Of a stretch of 41,076 bases of DNA, positions 31,668 to 39,824 are shown piece after piece. Made by a program: the position numbers and the translations under genes. The stretch is from an uncultured Erysipelotrichaceae bacterium. GTDB lineage: Bacteria; Bacillota_I; Bacilli_A; RF39; UBA660. Below the pieces are notes generated by a model, which was not told the DNA's origin, did not search any database, and saw only the letters and a list, made by a program, of their open reading frames with translations. The stretch's first letter is position 1. Each line of letters begins with the position of its first letter. The stretch covers positions 1-41,076 of the forward strand of contig CADBSF010000053.1 in assembly GCA_902797265.1 (NCBI GenBank), written 5' to 3'.

Positions 31668-33279
31668 AACTTAAATTAATAATTTCTCCATCACAAACAT
31701 CAATTAACTCATAATTTGGTTTACGAGAAAGACCTGGCATTAATATAATGTTACCTAATAAAACAGTAATAAAGGAAGCTCCTCCATAGATTTGAATATC
31801 TTTAACGGTAACTTCAAAATCCTTAGGGACTCCATATTTTTTAGAATCGTCTGAGAAGGAATATTGAGTCTTCGCAACACAAACAGGAAGATTAGTCATA
31901 TGATTTTTCTCTAATAATTGAATTTTTTCATCGATTCCATCAACATAATTAACCTTACTTGCTCCATAAATCTCACAACAAATCTTCTGAATTTTATCTT
32001 TAATAGGTAACTTTTCATCATATAGGAGTTGAAAGTTACTTTTCTTTTCCTTTAATACTTGAGAAGCAAGAGAAGTAGCTCCTTCTCCACCATCACGATA
32101 AGCAGTTGAAATAGAATAAGAATAATTCATACTTTTACAATGCTCTTCAAATATTTGTATCTCTTGAGAAGTGTCCGTATCAAATTGATTTAAACAGACA
32201 ACAATTGGTACTTGATATTTGGATAAATTTTCATAATGCTTATCTAAATTAGCAAAACCTTTTCTTAAAGCCTCATCATTTTTTAAGAAGATATCTTCTT
32301 TAGGAACACCTCCATGATATTTTAATGCCTTAATCGTAGAAACAAGAACAACACAGTCTGGTTTCAGATTACCAACTCGACACTTAATATCAAAGAATTT
32401 CTCTGCACCTAAATCAGCTCCAAATCCAGCTTCAGTCACAACATAATCAGCTAGAGACATAGCCATAGTAGTTCCCTGAATACTGTTACAACCATGAGCA
32501 ATATTAGCGAAAGGCCCTCCATGAATAATAGCTGGCGTATTTTCTAATGTTTGAACAAGATTAGGTAGAAAAGCATCTTTTAATAAAGCCATTAAACTTC
32601 CTTCTATTTTTAATTGTTTTACTCGAATAAACTCTCCTTTACTATTAATACCAATAATAATATTACCCAGTCTATCTCGTAAATCTTCCATAGAAGAAGC
32701 AAGACAGAATAAAGCCATAATCTCACTAGCAGATGTTATCGTAAAGGATTCTTTTCGATCAAGTAAAGATACATCTCTTAATGCTCTATCATTCACATCT
32801 AAAGTACGATGAAAAGTAACTTCTTGAATATCTAATTCATTACCAAAATAAATATGATTATCAATAGCGGCACAGATTAAATTATTGGCACTCGTAATAG
32901 CGTGAAAATCTCCTGTAAAATGAAGATTAATATCTTCCATAGGAACAACTTGACTATATCCTCCTCCACAAGCTCCACCTTTCATACCAAAGACAGGTCC
33001 CATAGAAGGCTCTCTTAAAGCAATAATAACCTTTTTTCCCATTCTTTTTAAGGCATCCCCTAAACCAATACTAACCGTAGTTTTTCCCTCTCCTAAAGGA
33101 GTAGGAGAAATAGCCGTAACAAGAATAAGTTTTCCTTTCTTATCTCTTTTTTTCTTCAATTGAATTTTACCTTTATACTTTCCATAAGGGATAATTTCCG
33201 AAGAAGAAAGACCAATACTTTTACCAATATTAGTGATACTCATCTTTTTACTTTTTCTAGAAATTTCAATATCGGACAA
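31666..33279 (-). CDS. fhs: Formate-tetrahydrofolate ligase
   Basis: The enzyme makes 10-formyl-tetrahydrofolate from formate, THF and ATP, feeding purines and formylated initiator tRNA. The 537-residue product is near the family length of about 555. Clear motifs are TPLGEGKTTVSIGL (P-loop, near residue 60), REPSMGPVFGMKGGACGGGY, NLHFTGDFHAI, and the C-terminal VKDIQIYGGASFI. The start is best placed at TTG 33277-33279: the peptide SDIEIS then matches the usual family N-terminus, and AGGTGA lies 6 bp upstream. The GTG three codons before overlaps that site. The gene stands alone. Confidence 0.95.
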   Translation of the reverse strand: MSDIEISRKSKKMSITNIGKSIGLSSSEIIPYGKYKGKIQLKKKRDKKGKLILVTAISPTPLGEGKTTVSIGLGDALKRMGKKVIIALREPSMGPVFGMKGGACGGGYSQVVPMEDINLHFTGDFHAITSANNLICAAIDNHIYFGNELDIQEVTFHRTLDVNDRALRDVSLLDRKESFTITSASEIMALFCLASSMEDLRDRLGNIIIGINSKGEFIRVKQLKIEGSLMALLKDAFLPNLVQTLENTPAIIHGGPFANIAHGCNSIQGTTMAMSLADYVVTEAGFGADLGAEKFFDIKCRVGNLKPDCVVLVSTIKALKYHGGVPKEDIFLKNDEALRKGFANLDKHYENLSKYQVPIVVCLNQFDTDTSQEIQIFEEHCKSMNYSYSISTAYRDGGEGATSLASQVLKEKKSNFQLLYDEKLPIKDKIQKICCEIYGASKVNYVDGIDEKIQLLEKNHMTNLPVCVAKTQYSFSDDSKKYGVPKDFEVTVKDIQIYGGASFITVLLGNIILMPGLSRKPNYELIDVCDGEIINLS

Positions 33280-33302
33280 ATCAATCACCTCACATAAAAA
33301 AT

Positions 33303-33311
33303 ATTATAACA
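33303..33311 (-). promoter_or_regulatory. Extended -10 promoter of fhs
   Basis: On the minus strand TGTTATAAT carries a perfect TATAAT (33303-33308) with TGn. A GACAAA -35 lies 17 bp upstream, so the match is moderate. Confidence 0.48.
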
Positions 33312-33405
33312 TAGATAAATTTGTTTTTGTCCCATTATATGCTGAAATAAAATGAAAAATTCATCTAGAGAAAAATAAAAATTCAGAAAAAAATGGAAAA
33401 GAAAA

Positions 33406-33425
33406 TGCAAAAACCTCGATTTGCA
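33406..33425. repeat. Inverted repeat upstream of the adhesin gene
   Basis: TGCAAA (33406-33411) is repeated inverted as TTTGCA (33420-33425) around an 8-base spacer, 22 bp before the adhesin ATG. It could be an operator or an mRNA hairpin; no terminator T run follows. Confidence 0.4.
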
Positions 33426-33447
33426 AAGAAAAAATAGAAGTGATAAG

Positions 33448-34914
33448 ATGAATCCCATTAAGAAAAAAGAAGGAGGGATTATTATAAAAAAAATATTTTT
33501 CTTAATAACATTCTTTAGCATTTTTCTATTCTTAACAATGACAAATGTTAAAGCAAGTGATGCAAATTTTTATGAAGCTGAGTACATTGATGGAATCTAT
33601 ATCAATAAACATCAATCTTCTACCAATACAATATATTTTCAAAAAGCAAGATTCTTTCGAGAAAAAGGTACCGATAAGTTTGCTTATTGTGTAGAACCAT
33701 TCTCAGGATTTAGAGAAGATGGGGAATACTTCTCTTCCATTAAAGTAGATAACTTAACAGAAGAACAGATGGATAAGATTGCAAAAATTGCTTATTTTGG
33801 ATATGGATATCAAAATCATACTGATATAAAATGGTATGCCATTACCCAATTCTTAATATGGAAAACAGCAGATCCAACAGGAGGATATTTCTATTTCACA
33901 GACTCTTTAAATGGTAATAAAATTGATATATTTGTTGATGAAATGTTAGAAATCGATTATCTAGTAAACCATTTTGAAGAAACCCCTACTCTAAACTTAG
34001 AATACACATTTGTAGAAAATCAACCAATTACCATTACAGATACCAATAATCTTTTATCTTATTATCAAACAAATAATGAAGAAATAACCATTCAAGGAAA
34101 TCAAATCACTATACCAGCTAAGAAAAAAGGAGAATACTCCTATGAATTCTATTCAAAAAGAGATATCTATCAAGAACCAATTATCTTCTATCAATCTCCA
34201 AATAGTCAAAATCTAGTAAAAATTGGAAATATTGATAATAAAAAAACAGAATTAAAAATAAAAGTAATCAAAACATCATTAGAAATTACTAAAATAGATA
34301 AAGATACGCAATCTATTATCCCAACAGGAGAAGGAATTCTAGATGGAGCAAAATATATTCTCTATAATGATAAAATGGAAAAAATACAAGAATATGAAAT
34401 TAAAAATAACGGAATAATAGTAAAAGACTTAGAGATAGGAACCTACTATCTAAAAGAATCTTCTCCAGGAAAAGGTTATTTAATTAATGATAAAGTCTAT
34501 GAAATTACCATATCAAAAGAAAAACCAATTGTTCAATGTATAGTAGAAAATAAAATTATAGAGAAAAAAATCATTATCAATAAATTATTTGGAGAAAATG
34601 AATTATTCAAAGGAGAAGAAAATGTATCTTTTGAAATAAGAAATAATAAAAATGAATTAATAAAAACAATCATAACAGATGAATCTGGAAAAATAGAAGT
34701 TATTCTACCTTATGGAACTTATACATTTACACAAATTAATACCAAAGATGGTTATGAAAAAATAGATTCTTTTGAAGTAGAAGTAAAAGATACCAATGAA
34801 GAAATCATAGAATTAAAAGATTATAAAATACCAGTACCAGATACTCATATAGAAAAATCATTATGGGAAAGATTATTCGATACATTAGTCTATTTCTTAT
34901 CAGTATTATTTTAG
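33448..34914 (+). CDS. Thioester-domain surface adhesin with Cna-B-type repeats
   Basis: Thioester-domain (TED) adhesins form an internal Cys-Gln bond that can attach covalently to host amines. The 488-residue protein has a signal peptide (to about residue 37, NVKAS) and a TED with Cys81 in FAYCVEPF and Gln134 in WYAITQFLIWK, the usual pair. Two SpaA/Cna-B-like modules follow (about 280-375 and 375-460). The first has Lys in LEITKID and Glu in YYLKESSPG for an isopeptide bond; the second has Gln where that Glu is expected (YTFTQINT). The C-terminus has VPDTH then a hydrophobic segment, where LPxTG would be. The start is uncertain: AGGAGGG precedes ATA at 33484, not ATG, while the ATG used has only AAGTGATAAG. 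Confidence 0.82.
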   Translation: MNPIKKKEGGIIIKKIFFLITFFSIFLFLTMTNVKASDANFYEAEYIDGIYINKHQSSTNTIYFQKARFFREKGTDKFAYCVEPFSGFREDGEYFSSIKVDNLTEEQMDKIAKIAYFGYGYQNHTDIKWYAITQFLIWKTADPTGGYFYFTDSLNGNKIDIFVDEMLEIDYLVNHFEETPTLNLEYTFVENQPITITDTNNLLSYYQTNNEEITIQGNQITIPAKKKGEYSYEFYSKRDIYQEPIIFYQSPNSQNLVKIGNIDNKKTELKIKVIKTSLEITKIDKDTQSIIPTGEGILDGAKYILYNDKMEKIQEYEIKNNGIIVKDLEIGTYYLKESSPGKGYLINDKVYEITISKEKPIVQCIVENKIIEKKIIINKLFGENELFKGEENVSFEIRNNKNELIKTIITDESGKIEVILPYGTYTFTQINTKDGYEKIDSFEVEVKDTNEEIIELKDYKIPVPDTHIEKSLWERLFDTLVYFLSVLF

Positions 34915-35387
34915 GATTAATAGTATCAAGATATCTTTCTCTACCAAAAGAAAAAGAGAAAACAAATCCTATCTATCAATTCCAAGTAAAAGAAGCAAAG
35001 GAAAAGATAGGAAAAATAACAATACCAAAAATAGATTTAGAAGAATACTTATATGAAATAGATAGTGAAGAAAACACTATTGAAAAGAATATTACGATTC
35101 TAAAAGAATCTTCCTTTCCGAGCATTCTTTTCCTAGCTGCACATTCCGGAGAAGGAAAGATTGCTTATTTTGAACAACTTGATCAATTAGAAATAAATGA
35201 TGAAATTAATCTAATAATGTATCAAGAGAAATATACTTATATTGTAAAAGATATTTGGGAAGAAAAAAAGACAGGTTATATTCATCTAAATAAAGAAATA
35301 GAAAATCAACTCGTTTTAACAACCTGTAGTCCTCAAAAAAAGAATTATCAACTCATAATAAATTGCATCGAAAAAGAGTCTCATTAA
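34863..35387 (+). CDS. Sortase-like transpeptidase lacking the usual arginine
   Basis: Sortases anchor surface proteins to the wall at LPxTG-type signals. The 174-residue protein has an N-terminal membrane helix (about 7-23), the catalytic His in FLAAHSGEG (near residue 93), and the Cys in LVLTTCSPQ (near 155), matching TLxTC. The third catalytic residue, an Arg a few residues after the Cys (usually in RLxV), is absent: the segment reads NYQLIINC. It overlaps the adhesin gene by 52 bp in another frame, with no strong ribosome binding site, so translation depends on the adhesin frame. Class C/D-like by layout. It may be a specific partner of the VPDTH signal, or degenerate. Confidence 0.8.
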   Translation: MGKIIRYISLFLISIILGLIVSRYLSLPKEKEKTNPIYQFQVKEAKEKIGKITIPKIDLEEYLYEIDSEENTIEKNITILKESSFPSILFLAAHSGEGKIAYFEQLDQLEINDEINLIMYQEKYTYIVKDIWEEKKTGYIHLNKEIENQLVLTTCSPQKKNYQLIINCIEKESH

Positions 35388-35396
35388 GACTCTTTT
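35372..35396. terminator. Shared bidirectional terminator
   Basis: AAAAGAGTCT (35372-35381) pairs perfectly with AGACTCTTTT (35387-35396). The stop codons of the convergent sortase-like and S41 genes lie in the loop and overlap by 4 bp. Both strands end in a T run. Confidence 0.9.
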
Positions 35397-36646
35397 AATA
35401 ATTCAATTGCTTTCTTTAATACAGCATCTGTTTCCTTAGTAGGATTTTCATAATATTCTTCTTCTTGTTCTACACTAATATCTGGTTCTACACCTTTCTC
35501 ATGTACCCATTTCCCTTTAGAAGTAAGCCATTTCTGTGTAGTAAACTTATAACTATTTCCACTAGATAATGATAAATTCTTTTGAACCGTTCCTTTTCCA
35601 TAAGAAGTAACTCCTACTATTTTTGCTTTCGAATAATTATCTTGGAAACATGAAGCAATAATCTCAGCAGCAGAAGCACTTCCATGATTAATTAATACTA
35701 TTATAGGATAATCTCTAGAAGTATTATTCAAACTTTTTATTTTTTCTTTTTTATTCTTAGCCTCTATTTGAAATAAAACAGTCTTCTTTTTAAAAAATAA
35801 ACTTAATATCTCTCTCGTCTGTTGAATTTGTCCTCCTGGATTATTTCTAACATCGATAATTAATGATTGAATCTTTTCTTCTTCAAGTTTTTCTAATTCT
35901 TCTTTAAATTGATCATAAGTGTTAGAAGCAATATTACTAACTTTAAGATATCCAATATTAGATTCTAATACTTCTCCACTTACACTATCAATATCTATTT
36001 TTCCCCTAGTAATTTCAAAATCAATTTCTTTCTCATCTCTTAAAACTGTTAAAGTAAATTTAGTACCTGCTTCTCCTCGAATAAGATCAGATAATTCTTG
36101 TCCATAAACACCCTTACAATCAACCCCATCTACTTTTACAATAATATCATCTACTTGAACCCCAACTTTATCAGCAGGATAATCTTTAGTAACCTCAACA
36201 ACTCTATTATATTCTTCTTCATATAAAACAGAAATACCGATACCAATAAAATAACCATTTGTTAAATCATTAAAATTACTAGTAGACTCTTTATTCATAT
36301 AAATAGAATATGGATCATCTAAAGATTTAAGCATTCCGTTAATTGCAGATTCTTTTAACTTTTCTATATCAAATTCTCCATAATAATTATCTCGAATCAT
36401 CTTATAAGCATCCACAATTTCTCCAACATTAGAATCTTCTTTTACTTTAATATCCATCTTACTATAAGTAATAATATATCCAATTACAAATCCAAAAAAA
36501 ATAGAAACAAAAATAATTAGAATAACTTCTAGTAAAGAAAAAGTAGATTTAGATGAATTATCTTCTTCCTCATCAAAAACAAATATTCTACGAATCTTAC
36601 TCTCACTTTTCTGATTATTCTTCTCTTTTTTACTTTTCCTTATCAT
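35384..36646 (-). CDS. S41 family C-terminal processing peptidase
   Basis: CtpA-type serine proteases degrade or trim envelope proteins outside the membrane. The 420-residue protein has a basic N-terminus, a membrane span (about residues 40-62), a PDZ domain (about 120-210, with VGVQVDDIIVKVDG) and the S41 domain. The catalytic Ser lies in INHGSASAAEII, and the Lys in YGKGTVQ, 25 residues later. In Bacillus, CtpB cuts SpoIVFB signalling proteins in sporulation; whether this enzyme does so is unknown. GTGGTGTTGTC precedes the ATG. Confidence 0.9.
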   Translation of the reverse strand: MIRKSKKEKNNQKSESKIRRIFVFDEEEDNSSKSTFSLLEVILIIFVSIFFGFVIGYIITYSKMDIKVKEDSNVGEIVDAYKMIRDNYYGEFDIEKLKESAINGMLKSLDDPYSIYMNKESTSNFNDLTNGYFIGIGISVLYEEEYNRVVEVTKDYPADKVGVQVDDIIVKVDGVDCKGVYGQELSDLIRGEAGTKFTLTVLRDEKEIDFEITRGKIDIDSVSGEVLESNIGYLKVSNIASNTYDQFKEELEKLEEEKIQSLIIDVRNNPGGQIQQTREILSLFFKKKTVLFQIEAKNKKEKIKSLNNTSRDYPIIVLINHGSASAAEIIASCFQDNYSKAKIVGVTSYGKGTVQKNLSLSSGNSYKFTTQKWLTSKGKWVHEKGVEPDISVEQEEEYYENPTKETDAVLKKAIELLKES

Positions 36647-36694
36647 GACAACACCACATCCATCCTAATAATAATCATATCATAAAAAGAAAAC

Positions 36695-36717
36695 AAAAAA
36701 AAGAGATTTCTCTCTTT
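36695..36717 (-). terminator. Terminator of the thioredoxin-fold gene
   Basis: AAAGAGA (36700-36706) pairs with TCTCTTT (36711-36717), and a T run of eight follows on the minus strand. Confidence 0.8.
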
Positions 36718-37364
36718 TAAGCAAGTACTCCACTAATAGCGTCTTTTCCTTCTAAATACTCTACTACTTTTTCATCAATAACACGAATTAAAGTAGGTCC
36801 ATTAATTCTCATATTAGCAGTCGTATCTGGATTCTTATTAGATTCTTCAGTAGTTTCAAATCTAGAATTATAAATCTTACTCATATTAACAACATAGATA
36901 GGTAAATGTTCTTCTTTATTACGATAATCTCTAATCATATTACCATAATCTTCCACTAATTCTTCATTACTTCCATCATAGAAAACTACTAAGTATTCTT
37001 CTTTTCCCATAGAAAGACTTCTACCTAAAATAATCTCATCATAAGAAATACTAACAGTTTCTTCCTCTTCTTCATCACTCTTAGTAACATTATTTCCAGT
37101 AACATAAACAGTAATAATGTAGAATACTAAGAAGACACATATAATTCCAACAACTGTATAAATCTTAGTACGAAGACTTAATTCATAAGAATCTTCTTCT
37201 TTCTTCTTATTATTTACATATACAGGTTTATTAGTTTTCTTACTACTAGTATTCTTTGTAGAAACAGTTTTTTCTTCTTTCTGTTCCTTTATATTTTTAG
37301 TAGAAAGAGAACCTCCTTTATTTTGACCCTTATTACTCTTTTTGTTATTTTGCTTACTTGCCAT
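36717..37364 (-). CDS. Membrane-anchored thioredoxin-fold protein without CxxC
   Basis: The 215-residue protein has a 65-residue Lys/Asn/Ser-rich cytoplasmic part, a membrane span (about 70-92) and an outer domain of about 110 residues. The outer part looks like a thioredoxin fold: EYLVVFYDGSNEELVEDYG, then LPIYVVNMS, then INGPTLIRVIDEKVVEYLEG with the typical cis-Pro (GPT) and end strand. The CxxC pair is missing; DGSN stands there. So it is not a redox enzyme of the usual kind and may bind peptides or act as a scaffold. AGGTGATTTTT precedes the ATG at 37362-37364; an upstream GTG overlaps it. Confidence 0.72.
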   Translation of the reverse strand: MASKQNNKKSNKGQNKGGSLSTKNIKEQKEEKTVSTKNTSSKKTNKPVYVNNKKKEEDSYELSLRTKIYTVVGIICVFLVFYIITVYVTGNNVTKSDEEEEETVSISYDEIILGRSLSMGKEEYLVVFYDGSNEELVEDYGNMIRDYRNKEEHLPIYVVNMSKIYNSRFETTEESNKNPDTTANMRINGPTLIRVIDEKVVEYLEGKDAISGVLA

Positions 37365-37381
37365 AAAAATCACCTAAAATG

Positions 37382-37390
37382 ATTATAACA
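37382..37390 (-). promoter_or_regulatory. Extended -10 before the thioredoxin-fold gene
   Basis: On the minus strand TGTTATAAT is an extended -10 with perfect TATAAT (37382-37387). The -35 is weak. It lies in the short gap between two genes. Confidence 0.4.
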
Positions 37391-37411
37391 CAAATAAATA
37401 GAAGAAGTCTA

Positions 37412-38401
37412 TCATTTAATCGAAATAGTTCCACCAATAGACTGAGCTACCTCAATCAACTCTTCACGACTCATAACATCACTTACCATATAATAATCAA
37501 TTCCACTACTAGTCCAAGATAGAGAATTATTAGTAATAACACCTAAAGAATCCATTAATAAGAAAGGTTCTCCTGAAGTTGGAATAACAGTAAATTCATC
37601 AAATACATCAGCAGTTTCTTCTACTAATAGAAAACTTTTCTCTCCATCATAAGTCATTAATACTCTTTCTCCATTACTTTTTTTTATAATATCTTCATTC
37701 GTAAGCTTAGTACCACTAGGTAATACTAAAGGATATATAATATCTTCCAGTACTCCAACATCATCTGTAACTTCTGTTTCCTTAGAATCCATAATAGAGT
37801 CTATAGAAAAAGTATCTTTACTAATCTTAGGAGAATAGTTGACTTTATTAAATTCAAAAAACATCTTTTCAATTCCATTCTCATCAAGTACACTTACCTT
37901 CACTGGTTTTAACTTCTTATCAAATATTATCTTTTGAGACACTAATTTACTATTATTTGGATAATTCACTTTAGTAGAAAAAAATATTTGATTCTCTTTC
38001 TTTTCATAGATACGATTTTTATCATTTACAATATCTCTTACTAAAGCATCCAATAAATAGATTTGGGAATTATTATAAGGCCAATCACTTTGAAAACGAA
38101 AACTCTTGTTTAAAGATGGAGTTAATACATAAACACCATCTTTATTCTTTAATAAGATTTGAGAATGTTGATTACTAGTATTGGTAAACTCCACTCGATA
38201 ATGATTATTCTTTTGATAAAGAACTTCCACTTTATAATGATAAACATCATCATTATTATGAACAGTTAAATCTCCTTTTACTTCATAACTTTTTAATTGA
38301 AGAACTTTTTCTAAATCTTGTAAAGCATTCTTTTCATGATTACCAAAACACCCTGTTAATAGAAATAATCCCCCAATAAAAACAACCAATATTTTTTTCA
38401 T
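37412..38401 (-). CDS. LolA/GerS-like lipoprotein
   Basis: The 329-residue lipoprotein has lipobox LTGC (Cys18). The mature part looks like the LolA-type half-barrel of Firmicutes proteins such as YdcC and GerS: LQLKSYEVKGDLTVHNNDDV, then NHYRVEFTN, DGVYVLTPSLNKSFRF and SQKIIFDKKLKPVKVSVLD, which is the usual order. The C-terminal part continues with a second beta region (LVLPSGTKLTNED). GerS takes part in spore cortex breakdown in Clostridioides difficile, and YdcC relatives are linked to sporulation; whether this one is involved is not shown. It lies downstream of cdaR but behind a strong terminator. Confidence 0.75.
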   Translation of the reverse strand: MKKILVVFIGGLFLLTGCFGNHEKNALQDLEKVLQLKSYEVKGDLTVHNNDDVYHYKVEVLYQKNNHYRVEFTNTSNQHSQILLKNKDGVYVLTPSLNKSFRFQSDWPYNNSQIYLLDALVRDIVNDKNRIYEKKENQIFFSTKVNYPNNSKLVSQKIIFDKKLKPVKVSVLDENGIEKMFFEFNKVNYSPKISKDTFSIDSIMDSKETEVTDDVGVLEDIIYPLVLPSGTKLTNEDIIKKSNGERVLMTYDGEKSFLLVEETADVFDEFTVIPTSGEPFLLMDSLGVITNNSLSWTSSGIDYYMVSDVMSREELIEVAQSIGGTISIK

Positions 38402-38448
38402 AATTCACCTCGACTACTTAAATATATGAGACAAATAAAGAAATATAC

Positions 38449-38475
38449 AAAAAAATAGAGATTTCTCTCTATTTT
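38449..38475 (-). terminator. Terminator of the cdaA-cdaR operon
   Basis: AAAATAGAGA (38452-38461) pairs with TCTCTATTTT (38466-38475), a 10-bp perfect stem. The minus strand ends in TTTTTTTG. It overlaps the cdaR stop. Confidence 0.88.
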
Positions 38476-39824
38476 TCACTAATTCTAACTTTAATTTTCT
38501 TAGTCTTTGGTGTATAAGTAAGTTTTAAATCATTTCCTGTAACTTTAACTTCTACTTCATGTTCTCCAACACCATAATTAGTTAAATCAATATAAGCTGA
38601 AATATCACTAGGTTGAATAGAATTAATAACTTCTTCACTACCTTGAACAACAACAGTAACTGTACGATATTCATCAGATAAAGCTTGTACTTTTAGATTA
38701 TCTGCTAGATTCTCTGCACCAATACTAATATTTTCAAATTCTTTACTAGCAGAATTATCAATATTAACTTTAACAGACATTGTTTTAGAACTTAATTCAG
38801 TAATTCCTTTTGGTTTTTTCAAAGTAACATTATAATCCTTATTCTTATCAAGTCCTTTAACATCAATTTCTACTTCTAATTGTTCTATTTTTTCAATTGC
38901 ATCAGCTTCTCCATAAACAGTTATCTTAGAAAGACTAGATTCCATTGACTTAATAGATTTACCAAAAGCTAAATTACCAACAGGTACTACTTTTACAGGA
39001 ATTTCTTTACTAGGAGAAGTAATGGTAACATTAGCACTTACTGTTTTAGGAACAATCTCAACATTAATTGCTTTTCCATTATTATCGTAAGCAACTAATG
39101 GAATATCTTTAACTGTAATCACTCCAGCTTTAGGATTAGGAATGTTATTAACATCTAATAAAGCTTTAACGCTAGCAACTTTATCTAATTTATATTGAGC
39201 ACCTTTGATAATAATATCACTTCTATCAATTTCTACATTACTAATATATAACTTCGTATCTAAATCTTCTTGATGTAATATATCATATGTTAGATTTCTA
39301 TTATCACTTACTTTCTCATAAATAGTAACTGTAATTTGAGAAGGATCAAGTTTATAATCTAAAGACTTTAATCTTTGTGTATACTTTAAAGTAACTTTAT
39401 GATTACCAGGTTTTAATCCTGTTAAATCCACACTAACTCCTTTTGAAGGAGACTGTTTTGCTAAAAAAATATGTCTTCTTTGACCGATTAATGTAATATC
39501 AACATCTTTTGGAAGACCCTCTACAACATAAGACTCTTCATTATAAACAGCCGTAACTGGTTGATTATATAATATTTCAGCATATTGATCAATCATAATA
39601 TTAGATTCTTGATCAATAACAATAAATACTCCAAATGCTAGTAATAAACTAACAGCTAATAAAGTACTCTTTTTCCCCGATACTTTATCAAAATCTTTTA
39701 CTAATCCATTACCAATTTGCATAATCTTAAGTAATAATTTAGTAATAGGAGTAATTAACCATTTATCAAAAAACAATCCAATATGACGAAAAAATTTTCC
39801 AAAAAATCTACCTATCTTCTTCAT
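38469..39824 (-). CDS. cdaR: CdaR, YbbR-domain regulator of CdaA
   Basis: CdaR controls the membrane diadenylate cyclase CdaA from outside the cell. The 451-residue protein has an N-terminal amphipathic region, a membrane span (about residues 54-72, LLAVSLLLAFGVFIVIDQES) and a row of YbbR domains outside, of about 80 residues each. Repeated motifs include YVVEGLPKDVDITLIGQ, SVDLTGLKPGNHKVTLKY, DIDVKGLDKNKDYNV-like and YIDLTNYGVGEHEVEVKVTG. It overlaps cdaA by 17 bp, which agrees with the well-known cdaA-cdaR pair. The usual third gene glmM is not next; instead a terminator and a lipoprotein gene follow. Confidence 0.93.
   Translation of the reverse strand: MKKIGRFFGKFFRHIGLFFDKWLITPITKLLLKIMQIGNGLVKDFDKVSGKKSTLLAVSLLLAFGVFIVIDQESNIMIDQYAEILYNQPVTAVYNEESYVVEGLPKDVDITLIGQRRHIFLAKQSPSKGVSVDLTGLKPGNHKVTLKYTQRLKSLDYKLDPSQITVTIYEKVSDNRNLTYDILHQEDLDTKLYISNVEIDRSDIIIKGAQYKLDKVASVKALLDVNNIPNPKAGVITVKDIPLVAYDNNGKAINVEIVPKTVSANVTITSPSKEIPVKVVPVGNLAFGKSIKSMESSLSKITVYGEADAIEKIEQLEVEIDVKGLDKNKDYNVTLKKPKGITELSSKTMSVKVNIDNSASKEFENISIGAENLADNLKVQALSDEYRTVTVVVQGSEEVINSIQPSDISAYIDLTNYGVGEHEVEVKVTGNDLKLTYTPKTKKIKVRISEK

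Noticed and set aside
33285-33521. Minus-strand Phe-rich frame across the fhs-adhesin gap
   Set aside because: It crosses the adhesin start and AT tracts, and has no ribosome binding site or promoter of its own.
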